Positions 1 to 11,200 of a stretch of DNA of 64,000 nucleotides are shown here, one piece after another. The stretch lies in assembly GCA_965228045.1 (NCBI GenBank), contig OZ245789.1:2914001-2978000 (forward strand), in the 5' to 3' direction. The DNA is from JANQEU01 sp965228045 (lineage in GTDB: Bacteria; Bacteroidota; Bacteroidia; Cytophagales; Cyclobacteriaceae). Within the stretch, counting starts at the first letter, position 1. Each line of letters begins with the position of its first letter. The notes beneath the pieces are model-generated. The model made no database searches and had not been told where the DNA came from. It saw only the letters and a program-made list of their open reading frames with translations. A program made the translations under genes and the position numbers.

Positions 1-1565
1 TTCTCATTTCCCTCTGAAATGATGAAGGAAGCATGCTTCAGACCATTAATATTATAGTCGGTACTCGAAGTTGAATAACCAAAAATATCCAACGGATCCA
101 CAAAAGGAAGTGGACCTGAATACACGGTCATTTTACTGGTCTTCAGACCCTGCAATTGGTTATTTCCCGGATCCCTGTCGTCATTTAAGCTATGGCCGAA
201 TTTGAATTGATACTCGCCATCGGCAGACAGGTCGATTGCTGAAAATGTGACATCCATCGTTTCGAATGAGGCCAAAGGGCCATCAACTATTTGTTGCCGA
301 ACGACAATTTCATGATCGGGCATCGTGATGTGTAGGTATAGAGGCATGTTGGAGAGAGTGGCCTCTCCTTTATTTCTAATAGTAAGTGTCAGGCTTTCGT
401 TATTTTCAAGAAATGGAGAAGGTTCCGGCACGGTGGCTTCTATCAGTCCCAGGTCAATATCCTGGAGTTTGAAAAGCTGAATATCTCTTAGGTAAATGGA
501 AGAATACCTTTCTGCTCCAAATCGTATTTGAGTGGTACTTGAAAAATTCTGCTCATTATCGAATAAGAAATCCGATACGTAATCAAAAGAATAATAAGAA
601 TCATCTGTTTCCTCTATTTCCCCGTAATGGATGAATGTCAGCCATGGATCAAACTCAGATCCCCGAATAAAAATAGCGTCATTTCTTTCGTGTTCATCAA
701 TGGTGAACTCAAGGTTTAAATTCAGGGAAAGTAAATCATGCAAAACATCATAACCCTCCAAATCCACCGTCCAAACCAAATTGGCAGAATCAGACTGTCC
801 AAGTGCATTTAAGTAAGCATAATATCCACTTTTATCTTCTTCCTGAATAAATGAAATATCCCCTCCCCTGGTGCTAAAAGAAAATCCATCTAAACCGGGT
901 ATAGCCATGATATCATAAGCAACAGGGGCCTGAAACGGCGGAGAGTCATAAGGTACCTGGATATCTGAGAAATTTTCATATTGCGGTAGGTTCCCAGATC
1001 TGGCCAGATGTTCGTTTCCGGAAAAGGCTGCCACGACCATTACTTTATCTACCACAAAACCCACATTTTGATCCATAGCACCTGAATGGAACCTGAAGGA
1101 AATTGACACATTTGGCTGCTCCGCACCTCCCGTCAATTCATGTGCAAAAATGTAATAACCACTACTGCCACCGTGAAAGTTTTGGTCTGGTGTATACCAA
1201 CCTCCGTCCGAAGCAAGACCCAAGGTTTCATATCCTTCCCCAAAATCCACCTCTACCCATAGATTGTCCTCAGGGCTCTCTGTGAGATATGACATTCTAA
1301 ATATTAATATCGGATCTTCCGTAAAATCAGTAAAGTCAAAAGCCGGAGATTCCAGTCTGCTATCCTCATTGGCATTATAATTACCAAACGCATTTGTGGC
1401 CCAACCCTTGGTCTCATCTGTCCATGCCCAGGAACTATTGGTACCTGATGGCTCCCATTCTCCATCATCAGAATTAAAATCCTGGATGTAGGGATAATCA
1501 GTAATGCCTCCCTGACCAAACGCTATTGTAGCCGGTAGTAACAGTAGATAAAGTAAGTTTTTCAT
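1..1565 (-). CDS. Secreted surface protein with CARDB-like domain, 3' part outside window
   Basis: The reverse frame is open from an ATG at 1563-1565 to the window edge, giving about 521 visible residues with no stop; the C-terminus lies outside the window. The first 17 residues are a clear signal peptide (MKNLL, a leucine-rich core, then AFG before Gln18), so the product is exported. Residues about 20-190 are acidic and aromatic, with the look of a jelly-roll or MAM-like beta-sandwich. Residues about 368-478 start 'DIDLGLIEATVPEPSPFLEN' and continue 'ESLTLTIRNKGEATL', the pattern of a CARDB-type adhesion domain. Large secreted proteins of this kind in Bacteroidota often end in a T9SS sorting domain, but that part is not visible. 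The role is probably at the cell surface, as an adhesin or a hydrolase accessory module; no catalytic motif was recognised. Domain assignments are by eye. Confidence 0.8.
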   Translation of the reverse strand, partial: MKNLLYLLLLPATIAFGQGGITDYPYIQDFNSDDGEWEPSGTNSSWAWTDETKGWATNAFGNYNANEDSRLESPAFDFTDFTEDPILIFRMSYLTESPEDNLWVEVDFGEGYETLGLASDGGWYTPDQNFHGGSSGYYIFAHELTGGAEQPNVSISFRFHSGAMDQNVGFVVDKVMVVAAFSGNEHLARSGNLPQYENFSDIQVPYDSPPFQAPVAYDIMAIPGLDGFSFSTRGGDISFIQEEDKSGYYAYLNALGQSDSANLVWTVDLEGYDVLHDLLSLNLNLEFTIDEHERNDAIFIRGSEFDPWLTFIHYGEIEETDDSYYSFDYVSDFLFDNEQNFSSTTQIRFGAERYSSIYLRDIQLFKLQDIDLGLIEATVPEPSPFLENNESLTLTIRNKGEATLSNMPLYLHITMPDHEIVVRQQIVDGPLASFETMDVTFSAIDLSADGEYQFKFGHSLNDDRDPGNNQLQGLKTSKMTVYSGPLPFVDPLDIFGYSTSSTDYNINGLKHASFIISEGNE

Positions 1566-1933
1566 TTTCAATTGCTAGTTCTTTTAACAATTTTACTCAG
1601 ATTGGATACCGTTTCCTGAAATGAAGCGTCTACAATGTGTCTACCAAATGAAAAAAGTGAGTCCTTCGGAATTGGGGTTATCAGAACCGATGTACGTAGT
1701 CCATTTTTTTAAAATTGATTTCTGATTCGTTCACCAAGTTTTTCGATGTTACCGAGATGCTTGACTTTTTATATTTGATTACCTTTAACTCTAACCTATC
1801 AAGAAATGATAATCGCTGATAACTGTTCGGAATTCAATGAGTTGATGGTGGTTTGAATGCGAAAGGATTCTCCCGATATTGATTACCACTTTCATTTACA
1901 GAACATAGATCTAAAAAAGAATTAACCAAAAAC
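1566..1933. other. Divergent intergenic region, 368 bp
   Basis: No gene was found. The region separates two divergently read genes and should hold both promoters. An 8-base match to the Bacteroidota -7 box (TAnnTTTG) lies at 1770-1777 on the + strand, but it is about 155 bases upstream of the next start codon and has no clear -33 partner. No strong hairpin was seen. Confidence 0.5.
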
Positions 1934-2803
1934 ATGAAATACTTTACACTGGCCCTTCTACTGGCTTTCGGATGTAACCAAAAAAACAACACATCCTCAG
2001 ATGAAAAAGAAACAACCCCTGCAGCCACACAGGAAGCCCCTGTTGATAACTCACGATTTAACGGAGAAACTGATCTTTTGCTCGCACATTATGACTGTAA
2101 GACGGACGTAGACGACATCCACTCGGCTGCCGCCTTGCGCACCATGATGTCGCATCCGGATTTTCAGGGTACAAACTTCCACGTAGTAGCGGGAACCTAC
2201 GGAATCCAGGAAGGATTGTATGTGCCTGCCAATGAGCTCCTTGAACTTGCGTTCGGTGATCGATGGTCCGATGCTCACAATGACTTTGACCAGGCCCTCG
2301 AGGAAGTTTATGCGAAGGTCAATCAGACATTAGGAGCTGGTGGCGAAATTTGGATTGCCGAGGGTGGACAGTCAGACTTCAGCGCTGCACTTGCCCTAAA
2401 GGTGGAAAGTATGATGGGTAGCGAACAACTTGACAACATTCATGTGGTCCAGCACAGCGACTGGAATGAGGAAGTGACTACACCTGAAGACCTGGAATTT
2501 GTAAAAACCAGAACACAATATCACCGTATAGAAGATGGAAATGCCAGCGACAACGGTACACCTGATTTCAGAGACCCGGCTACCATCAACTGGCAACAGT
2601 ACATCTCTGACCCGGTAAAGACCGAAGTGTGGAACATGGCAATCTCCATCGCCAATGAATACAACGCCGCAGAAGGACGCTACGACAATGAGGCCGTAGG
2701 TGCCGGGGGGTTAGACTTCTCTGATACAGCAGAAGTGTGCTGGATCTTTGGAGTGGAAGACATCAAAGACGCCAATGAATTTTTTGAACGGTACGGGGAT
2801 TAA
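1934..2803 (+). CDS. Lipoprotein with nucleoside-hydrolase-like fold
   Basis: 289 residues. The N-terminus is a lipoprotein signal with the lipobox cysteine at residue 14 (LAFGC), followed by a polar linker to about residue 42. Residues 47-65 (LLLAHYDCKTDVDDIHSAA) resemble the DxDxxxDD calcium and ribose site of inosine-uridine nucleoside hydrolases: Asp54, Asp60 and Asp61 align, but the usual second Asp is Lys56. Later segments 'FHVVAGTYGI' and 'IWIAEGGQSDFSAAL' match the strand/turn pattern that follows in that superfamily. Known family members hydrolyse N-glycosidic bonds, but secreted relatives of unknown substrate are common in Bacteroidota. The fold assignment is moderately supported; activity is uncertain because of the changed acidic cluster. 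It stands alone, with an A+T-rich repeat immediately downstream. Confidence 0.7.
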   Translation: MKYFTLALLLAFGCNQKNNTSSDEKETTPAATQEAPVDNSRFNGETDLLLAHYDCKTDVDDIHSAAALRTMMSHPDFQGTNFHVVAGTYGIQEGLYVPANELLELAFGDRWSDAHNDFDQALEEVYAKVNQTLGAGGEIWIAEGGQSDFSAALALKVESMMGSEQLDNIHVVQHSDWNEEVTTPEDLEFVKTRTQYHRIEDGNASDNGTPDFRDPATINWQQYISDPVKTEVWNMAISIANEYNAAEGRYDNEAVGAGGLDFSDTAEVCWIFGVEDIKDANEFFERYGD

Positions 2804-2805
2804 TA

Positions 2806-2873
2806 CAAGATTTCGGATTTGAAATTTAAGATTCCGGGTTTAGGGTTCTAAATTTTAAGATTTGGGGATTCAA
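2806..2873. repeat. Degenerate low-complexity AAGATTT/GGATTTG repeat
   Basis: About 65 bases made of variants of 'aagattt-cgg-attt' repeated four or five times with drift. It lies between two convergent genes. It resembles the simple drifting intergenic repeats seen elsewhere in this window (15966-16005, 20772-20815). No hairpin with a T-tract was found, so it is not called a terminator. Confidence 0.5.
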
Positions 2874-3568
2874 TTATTGCTTGAGGTGAGTACAGTGTAG
2901 CCTTGCAGTTTGTCTTTTCGATATGACTCGCTTCTTACCATCCCCACACCCCTGGTTATCCATTCGATCTGATCAAATTCAAATGTAAGCGACATACCCA
3001 TTTTGCTTGTTACTGTTGACTTGCTGGTGATCTTAAAAGCCTCAAAGTCGCCAGCCGGTGTGGATACAGTTTCAGATCCCACTACTTTTCTCTCCGTGAT
3101 TTCAACATTGATGTTCATGGAAACTGCTGTACCTACAGCAGTGACCGTTATGTCACCATCAGGAAGGTTCATTCCGGCGGAAAGTTCTGCTGGATACTCC
3201 AGATTGTTCCCTTCCACCTCTACGGCAAAGTTCTCCATTGCCTGCATCTGTTCTTCCGGAACGAATCTTCTCATGTCAAATTTCAAAATACCGTTTTCAC
3301 AGATGATTTCAAGCTCCCCATTTCCGATTTCTTTGCCTTTCTTATCCCTTGAAACAACTGCCAACAAAGCCTCGTAACCGTTCGATGACTTTTCATAGGA
3401 GGATACGGTTTGAGTTTGCGAACCCTGAAGTTTGTCTTTGTGATTAAAATTTTCGTAACTCCAGGTTGATCCCTCATTGATGTCGAAGTATGGATTACAT
3501 TGGGAAATACCCAGGAATGAGGATAATACCAGCGCCAGGGACAGTAAGTTTTTGAGCGAATGATTCAT
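2870..3568 (-). CDS. Secreted TapB/DUF3108-like protein
   Basis: 232 residues with a signal peptide (MNHSLKNLLSLALVLSSFLG, then ISQC). The mature part opens with 'CNPYFDINEGSTWSYENF', and later has 'VSTPAGDFEAFKITSKST' followed by 'WITRGVGMVRSESYRK'. That order of a 'pY..l..Gs.w.Y' opening, a 'tpaG.f.afki' strand and a 'w.a.GvG.vk.e' ending is typical of the TapB/DUF3108-like beta-rich periplasmic or secreted proteins of Bacteroidota. The function of that family is not established. It is convergent with the preceding lipoprotein gene and read away from the downstream SpoIIAA-like gene. The family call rests on sequence pattern only. Confidence 0.72.
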   Translation of the reverse strand: MNHSLKNLLSLALVLSSFLGISQCNPYFDINEGSTWSYENFNHKDKLQGSQTQTVSSYEKSSNGYEALLAVVSRDKKGKEIGNGELEIICENGILKFDMRRFVPEEQMQAMENFAVEVEGNNLEYPAELSAGMNLPDGDITVTAVGTAVSMNINVEITERKVVGSETVSTPAGDFEAFKITSKSTVTSKMGMSLTFEFDQIEWITRGVGMVRSESYRKDKLQGYTVLTSSNN

Positions 3569-3716
3569 CTTTTTTCTGTTTTGGTTCGAACCAAAAAGGT
3601 AATGATAATAATGTCAAATGCAGAAAAGAATCCCACCTTCCGGTCCTTAAATCAATAATTTCAATATAATTTAAGTTATATTTTTTATTAATATAATTAT
3701 AATTAACCCAATCAAT

Positions 3717-3724
3717 TACATTTG
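3717..3724 (+). promoter_or_regulatory. Candidate -7 promoter box for the SpoIIAA-like gene
   Basis: TACATTTG fits the Bacteroidota -7 consensus TAnnTTTG and lies about 40 bases before the start codon at 3765, in a very A+T-rich tract. No convincing TTTG at -33 was seen. The paralogous gene at 26910 has a similar box at the same distance, which makes the assignment a little more likely. Confidence 0.35.
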
Positions 3725-3764
3725 CCCACTAATTAGTTATTGACCTACTTTTATTAACCAAAGA

Positions 3765-4166
3765 ATGACAAAAAGTGAATTTTATGATGTGACGACATCT
3801 GGAAACGTATTGGAAGTAACTCTCAAAGGATTTTGGCAGGATTCCCAGGTTGATGAGATTGGAAAGTCCCTTGGTGAAGATTTCTTTGAAGCGGTGGATT
3901 CCTTCGAAAAAAACAGATTTCTTGTAATTGCCAACTTATCGGATTTTGGAATACCCTCAGAGAAGGCCAAAGTTTATATAGGTAATTGTATGAAATATGG
4001 TTTGGATAACGGCCTGCATAAGTCTGTAGAAGTCCTTCCAAAAGCCATGACCAGGATAGGAATAGAGCAAGCGGCGAAGTCTACCAGTAATGATGACTTC
4101 AGAGTCAAGGTAAAAAGTTTACCAGAGGCTTATGAAAAGATCGAAACTCTCAAAGAAGAATTATAA
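3765..4166 (+). CDS. SpoIIAA/STAS-like small protein
   Basis: 133 residues, no signal peptide, so cytoplasmic. The protein starts with a short strand pair ('VTTSGNVLEVTLKGFW'), then a helix, then the hydrophobic strand 'NRFLVIANLSDFGIPSEKA', a layout expected of the SpoIIAA-like (STAS/SEC14-type) fold. It is a distant paralog of the protein at 26910: both have the 'v..L.GF' opening, the 'V.ndisdf.p.s' strand and a C-terminal 'v.S..eA...I..L' helix. In other bacteria STAS-fold proteins act as phosphorylatable switches that bind anti-sigma factors or stressosome parts, but the conserved phospho-Ser/Thr cannot be located with certainty. A stand-alone gene ending in a strong terminator. The fold is moderately secure; the partner is unknown. 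Confidence 0.72.
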   Translation: MTKSEFYDVTTSGNVLEVTLKGFWQDSQVDEIGKSLGEDFFEAVDSFEKNRFLVIANLSDFGIPSEKAKVYIGNCMKYGLDNGLHKSVEVLPKAMTRIGIEQAAKSTSNDDFRVKVKSLPEAYEKIETLKEEL

Positions 4167-4171
4167 GTATC

Positions 4172-4194
4172 AAAGGGAGCCTCGCTCCCTTTTT
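4172..4194 (+). terminator. Rho-independent terminator
   Basis: GGGAGC and GCTCCC (4175-4180 and 4184-4189) pair around a 3-base loop. The stem is extended by AAA/TTT and followed by a T run. It begins 5 bases after the stop codon of the SpoIIAA-like gene. Confidence 0.9.
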
Positions 4195-4272
4195 CGTTCA
4201 ACTTTTCCTTTCAGCTAATCAAACCGTTCTGACCTTCAAAGATTTCAAGATCAGAATTGCTAAATTCCCATA

Positions 4273-5111
4273 GTGAAATTGGTTTTGACTTTTTCCCTGA
4301 TCCATTTGGGACTGACCCTCTCAGCTCAATCACCCGCCCGAGCTAACATAATCGATGATAATGGCCTGAAACAGGGTGACTGGGTATACTATTATGACGA
4401 AAACTGGAATGAACTAAGAGAAGGCAAAGACGCTGGCTATTATCGCCTTGTCACCTATCATGATTCGCAGCCTGTAGGTCAATTAGGTGACTACTACGCT
4501 AACGGCCAGCCACAGATGCTCGCCGATTCCGTCATCAATGAAGTCGAAAACCTCTTCGAGGGTCGGGTAATCTACTACACTGAGGAAGGACTGGTCACTT
4601 TTATTGAAATATTTAGTGATGGATCGCTTGACACGACCAGCACGATCGATGCATTTATTGCGTTCATCGATCAGTATCAGCAGACGATCCCGGATCACAT
4701 GAATACTTCCCTGGCAAATGACGTAGCCTACCTTTTTCTGAACCAGGAACGCTACGTGAAGGCAGAAGAATATTACACACTCTCCAGGAACATCAGAGAA
4801 ATACGCGTTGGTAACCAGCATATACTTTTTGCCGGTCTACGAATAAGTTGGGTTATGCGGAACTCAAACAGAACAAACACGAAGCCGCTTTATCTCATTA
4901 CCTGCAGGCAGCTTCGCTTTTTCGACAACTGGAGGGAGAAAATTCCAACTTTTACCTCAACTCCTGCATGAATGCTGCGCGAATATTTGCCCAAAAGCGT
5001 AAACGTGATAAGTCACTTGAATTTTGGCTCCAAGCCAACCAAATAAAAGAATCTGCAATAACTGATGGTCAGATGGATCAGTTCGAGAAGTTTTATGAGT
5101 CTGTAGAATAA
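4273..5111 (+). pseudogene. MORN/TPR secreted protein broken by one frameshift
   Basis: Two overlapping reading frames make up one protein. The first starts at a GTG (4273) with a signal peptide ending in LSAQ. It has MORN/YwqK-like segments ('GLKQGDWVYYYDENWN', 'QLGDYYANGQPQML') to about residue 110, and then TPR helices ('AYLFLNQERYVKAEEYY'). The TPR register is lost near 4841. It resumes in another frame with 'NKLGYAELKQNKHEAALSHY' and further TPR helices to a stop at 5111. One added base in the codon at 4840-4842 would give a continuous protein of about 279 residues in which '...LFAGLR-NKLGYAEL' reads as a normal TPR helix. This is either a true 1-base deletion or a sequence error. The likely role is a secreted or periplasmic scaffold; relatives that join MORN and TPR repeats have no fixed function. 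A terminator follows. Confidence 0.75.
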
Positions 5112-5204
5112 TCTTGATGAAAATTCAGGAATTATTCATTGTTCTCACCATCACAATAAATCCGGGAATTCACGTTATGTATTCACTAAACCGATGATTG
5201 ATTA

Positions 5205-5236
5205 GAGCCCGGACATAATTCCGGGCTCTTTTTTTT
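5205..5236 (+). terminator. Rho-independent terminator
   Basis: GAGCCCGGA (5205-5213) and TCCGGGCTC (5220-5228) form a perfect 9-bp stem with a 6-base loop, followed by eight T's. It ends transcription of the MORN/TPR gene. The convergent LRR gene ends 3 bases further on and may use the same hairpin from the other side, although the T-tract suits the + strand. Confidence 0.93.
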
Positions 5237-5238
5237 AA

Positions 5239-8200
5239 TCATTCCTTTATCAGCTTCCTAACCTGTCTTTCTCCTCCTCCCATAATCTCCAGGAAGTAAA
5301 CGCCAGGCTTAATGTCAAGCTCCAGCTTCCTTCCTATCTCCTCGCCGGTAGTCTTGCCTGATCCATAGACTTTCTTACCTGCAGTATTGTAGATATTCAG
5401 CTCCATCGATTTATCACCGTTGCCGAAGTACTGGATCATGAGGTAATCATCAAACGGATTGGGGAAGATCAGCCAGGTTTCAGACTCCAGCTCTATCTCT
5501 ATCTCATCCGCATCATTCGCGATCACGGAAGGTTCATCATCCATGTAGACCGTACCCTGGACAAAGTCCTCCGGTGACGGTGGCGCACTGGCATTCAACT
5601 GAAGCGTCATAAAAGGCCCTTCGATGGTAGTTGGTTCCATGGCATAACTGCTGTACAGGAAGTAATTGTTATAAACATTGCTTGTCACATCAAAAGCGCT
5701 TGATCCGAAGGTCACATCCTCTATTTCAATCTTTTGCTGGTTATAACTGAAGAAGAAATCAAAGGCCTCCATCTCAGATGGCTGCACTACCATTCGCAAG
5801 TAATAACTACCACCTTCCTCATACATGTTGTCAAAGTCAAACGCCAGGAAAGCATCCTCCTCGGTCCGGGCATCCGTGCCATCCACTGTTTTCCAGTTGC
5901 CATTGACATCCCCAAGCATCACACCGATGTAAGTCTCATCAAAGGTCTCCGTACAGGCTCCCGTTGTCGATGCCGGAACCGGCAGACAGTCTGCCACGGT
6001 GGGCACTTTGGATCTGCTAAATCCTACTCCGTCATCGGCCGGATAGGTGGCACTGATCTGGTACTGAGGATCGGCATCCAGTGTCGTCTCATCTATGAAC
6101 AGCCAGTCGTCTGTACTGGTCACACCATCCTGCGTGAAACCACAAATGTTCATGACCGAGCGGGCCGCAATCAGCGTGACGTCTGCCGCATTGACCTGTC
6201 CATCATGATTTACATCTGCTGCCAGTATTGCGTAGACATTTGGAGTGTATGAAGCGTCGTTTGTGGCAATCTTCATGGTACGGTTTTGGTCCGTTCCATT
6301 GATCCACTGCATCATGTTGGTACATCCGGTGGTATCTTCAAATGATCCCGGTATGTCTCTGAAGATACTGATGTGTTCCCCTTCGTTGATGTCGTACGTA
6401 AACTGCCCCAGGAGATCAGGATTGTAGTCAGCACCTGTTACATTACAATCAGCGTCTGTGCCGGTTATGGTTGTCGGGATGTAATAGCCTGGGTTGCTGG
6501 CATCATACGGAATGTACTTGTTTCCTTTGTTCCAGTACTCCAGTGTACCAACAAAAGTCGCTTCGTTGGTAACCGTGAAGATAAACTCGCTTTCATTACA
6601 ATGAACAGAGTCTCCGGCCGTCAGCGTACTTTCAGTGACGCCGCAGAGCTGGAGTGCCAGTTGATCGCCCGGGATCACGTCCGGATCGTATTCAAACTCG
6701 AGCGTGATGATGTCTCCGCTTCCGCTGAAATAAGATGGAAAAGGTGCACTTCCCTTGAAGTAGATCAAACCTTCAACGGTGCCGGGCACACTGGTATTGA
6801 GGTAGTAATCTGCGATAGACGCGTCTCCCCCATGCACCACGTCTCCGATCATGGCATCGCCTGTTGGCGACATCATGGTGGTGTCATATGTCACACAGAA
6901 GTTCAGCCCAATGATGCCATTACCCACAGCATTACCTGCTGTGATGGGCACATTGAAAAATGGTGAGGCACAGGTCACATCTGATTCGGTAAGGGTGTAA
7001 TTGCCCTGGCAACCAGTGACATTCATCCTTATCACCACATTTTCACTTTCAATGATCAGGTCAGTTATGATCGTATTTGACACCTGAAGAACATATGTTC
7101 CCGTATCAGCAATGGTCGCTGACGTGATATTCAATGTTGAGCTCGTTTGACCCGGCACCGCCACACCGTTACGATACCATTGGTATAGATTGGCGGATCC
7201 CCCTATTTCTCTATCAATGCTAATGGAGGAACCTTCGGTTAAAAGTGTATCTACTGGCTCACCAACCTTAGCCTGACCAAAGTATAGGAGATTGAACATC
7301 CCCACAAATGGCTCCAGGTCTTCGAATGTAAACCGGTTAAAGAAGACGTAAAGTCCATTATTCAGATTTGGCATTGTCGATACATCCGGAATATCCACAA
7401 ATGAGTTTCCACCTATATATAGCGTTTGCAATTGGTTCAATGTAAGAATTTCATCAGGCACATTTCCGACCAGGTTATTAAATCCCAGGTCCAGATACGT
7501 TAGGTTGATGGCATTCGCAATATTTGCAGTCAGTTCCCCTTCGAAGGAATTATAGGCCAGCAATAATGAATTTAAATCTGATGTATAGAGGAATTCCGGC
7601 AAGGTCCCTGACAGATTGTTGGTATTTAAATTGATATAACCAAGAGGTATATCACCCAACTCTACTGGAAGGTTTCCGGAAAAACTATTATCATTCAGAT
7701 ATAAAGTAGTCAATTCATACATCAAACCCATTTCAGCAGGGATGGTGCCGGTCAGGTTATTCGTTGCCATATTCAATCCAACTACCTCATTTAGGTCACC
7801 GATTTCAGGTGGTAGAGTTCCAGTCAGGTTATTTCCGTTCAAACCTATATACTGAACCCGATCATCGAATGAAAGGGTTATACCATACCAGGAATCCAGT
7901 GGTCCTGTGAGCCAATTGTCATTGTTATTCCAATTAGGCCCATCGGTCGCATTGTAAATTGCAACCAAAGCCAACGAATCTGATTCGAAAGGCGATAAAT
8001 TCGGAACATCAACACCTACATTGATTTCATTGCTATATATCGTCAAATCCGTGACTATGGTGTTAGTCACTTCCAGATGGTAAAGACCGGCATCAGCCGC
8101 GGTAACGTTAGTGAGAGAAAGGACCGGACCTGTCTGTCCACTTACAGGTCCTCCGTCTTTATACCATTGATACACGTTAGCTGATCCACCAACTGTTCTA

Positions 8201-11200
8201 TCAATTGTGAAATTATCACCCGTTGTCAAAACAGTGTCTATGCTTTCTCCTACCGAATCCTGTGGAGAAAAAGAAGTGTAAGTAAAGCCAACGTTAGGTT
8301 CCAGATCCTCAAATGTAAACTTGCTCCGAGCCACATACAGGAAATCCATATCAGGAATTCCGGAAAAGTCAGGCAGATCTTCAAGTCTGGTATCATTCGC
8401 CTGAAGAATAATCAGATTTTGTAAAGAGGCCATTGTATCCGGTATGGCTCCGGTAAAATCATTTCCACTGAAATCTACATATCCGAGATTGGTCAATTGA
8501 CCTATGCTATCGGAAATCTGGCCCGAAAGATCATTGCGATAAAGCATCAGGGCGGAAAGGTTGGTCAAATTGTAAATGAAATTAGGAATGGGTCCGGTAA
8601 AATTGTTCCCTCCCAGATACAGTTGATAAATGCTCTCCATAGCTTCAATTTCAGGAGGAATCGGCCCTGTCAGGTTGTTCTCCGAAAGAGACATATTAGA
8701 CATGAAGGTTAGGTTGGCCATTTCCGGTGGTAATGTTCCGGACAAGTTGTTTCCCCATACCTCCAGACGATATACTCTTGATCCATTGGTCCAGACACCA
8801 TGCCATGTATCCAAAGGTCCCGTTAACCAGTTATCACTATTGGTCCAGTTCGGCCCGTCAGTAGCATTATAAAGTGCCACCAGCGCCAGAGAATCCAGTT
8901 CAAGAGGTGTGGGAGGAGGATTGGAGGAAGAAATGTTAATTGGTCGACCATATATGGTTAAATCAGTTGCAATAGAATTGGTCACCTCAACATGGTAGGC
9001 CCCTACATCCTCATTTGTAAAGGAAGCAATATTCAAAGCACTTGAGTTCTGACCGGGTAAAGAGACTCCATCCTTAAACCATTGGTATTGATTGGCGGTA
9101 CCGCCAATTGTTCCGTCAAAGGTCAAAGTTGTGCCTAAATCCGCTATGGTGTCAATCGCAACCCCAATGGAGTCCTGTGGACTATAATTGAAATACTGGA
9201 TACCAATATTTTCTTCCAGATCCTCGAACGTCAGCCGATTGGAATTTACAGTAACATTGGTTATCGAGGGCATAGTCGACATATCCGGCAATTCATCAAG
9301 CTCGTTGTGAATGGCCGAAAAGACTTCTAGGGAGCTTAATGTCGTAATCGAGGTAGGGACCGAACCAGAAAGGTTATTCTGATCTACCTGAAAAGAAATA
9401 AGGTTTGTAGCCATTGAAATACTATCAGAAATGGATCCAGTCAGGTCCGAGTCAAAGAAACTGATGTATTGGATATTTGGCAGCGTGTAAATGGAGGAAG
9501 GAATTGGCCCTGTCAGTTGATTAAAATCTAGAGAAATAGAAACTACACTTTCTAGATTTCCAATTTCCCAGGGCACAGTCCCGCTTAAATTGTAATTTCC
9601 TTGGAGGTTTAAGCTTTGAACCTCAGTCAGATCACCTATTTCACTCGGTAGAAATCCATCTAGATTGTTATAATTTAAATTCACATTCGTCACCCTTCTG
9701 GATGGGAATGATGCCACAATAATACCATACCAGGTATCCAATGGCCCCGTCAACCAATTGTCATTATTGTCCCAGTTAGGGCCATCTGTGGCATTATAAA
9801 GCGCTACAAGTGCAAGTGAATCTGATTCAATATTGGCACTGCCACTTATATTTAATGTTATGGGTCTGGTAATGATCTCCAAATTAGGCAGTAATGGACT
9901 TGTGGCCTGAGCATGATAGACGCCGGCGTCGGAAGACTGGACTGAACTCAGGGTCAATGTTGGTCCTGTTTCTCCGGGAATCAAAAGACCATCTTTGTAC
10001 CATTCATACACATTAGCACTGCCACCAAGAGTGCGGTCCAAAATCACCTCTAAACCAGCCTCGGAAGAAACATCTACGGATTGTAAAGCACTGTCCTGCG
10101 GCCAGAATTGGTAAGTGGTTATCCCAATATTTGGTTCCAAATCATCGAAAACGAGTCGATTTCCGGAGACAGATAGAAATTCGAGGTCAGGTAATCCCGA
10201 TAGATCCGGAATCCCATCAATAAGACCATTATCGTTAAGCCTAAGACTGGTCAGGGAGGTAAGTGAGTTAATTGAATTGGGAATCTCTCCTTCCAATTGA
10301 TTGAATTCCAGAAAGAGCAATTCAAGATTATCCGCTGGTCCGATATTACCAGGTAATGCGCTTAACGAATTACCATAGAGAGCAATAGATTGAATTTCCG
10401 GTAAGGAAAGTAAACCTTCCGGCACTACGCCTGTTAACGAATTGCCCGAAGCAGAAAATGCTGTAAGATTTACCATACCCGAAACTTCCTCCGGAATGGT
10501 ACCTGATATATTATTATTCCCTATGAAGATTACTTCCATCGCGGTAAGGTCACCAATTTCAGGAGGAAGCGTTCCGGAAAGGTTATTGCCCTGCAGGACC
10601 AACTGTCTCACGCGTCCGTTTCCAATGGTCAAACCTACACCCTGCCATGAGCTGACCGGTCCAGTTAGCCAATTGATGTTATTGGTCCAATTAGGGCCGT
10701 CAGTGGAATTGTATAAAGCTACGAGGGCCAGCGAATCCTGTGTTAAACCCGAATTCGAGACAGTCAAATTTATGGCGTTACTAAAAAGAGTTAAAGACGG
10801 AGCAATGGCATTGGTAACCCTGACCTCATACAGGCCTGCATCGGAAGGAGTTACATTTGTTAGGGATAAAACAGGATTGGTTTCTCCCGGAACAATTACA
10901 TCGTCCTTATACCATTGATAAGAATTAGCGGACCCACCAGCAGTTCTGTCAATAGTAAAATTTCCACCATCTGCAACTTCGACATTAACCTCATCCCCGA
11001 ACTGATTCTGCGGCGAATAAATAATGGTCGAGATTCCCACATTCGGTTCAATGTCATCAAAATGGAATAGATTATTTGACATGAAGAGTTGGGTGAGATT
11101 TGATATACCGGATAAATCCGGAAGGTTCTCAAAATTATTATTTCGAATATCCAATACCTGGAGCGATGATAATGAGGTAAGGGTATTGGGAACACTACCG

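Noticed and set aside
5734..6966. Forward reading frames of 172 and 197 codons inside the LRR gene.
   Set aside because: Antisense shadows of a strongly supported 2170-residue gene; low-complexity translations without domains.
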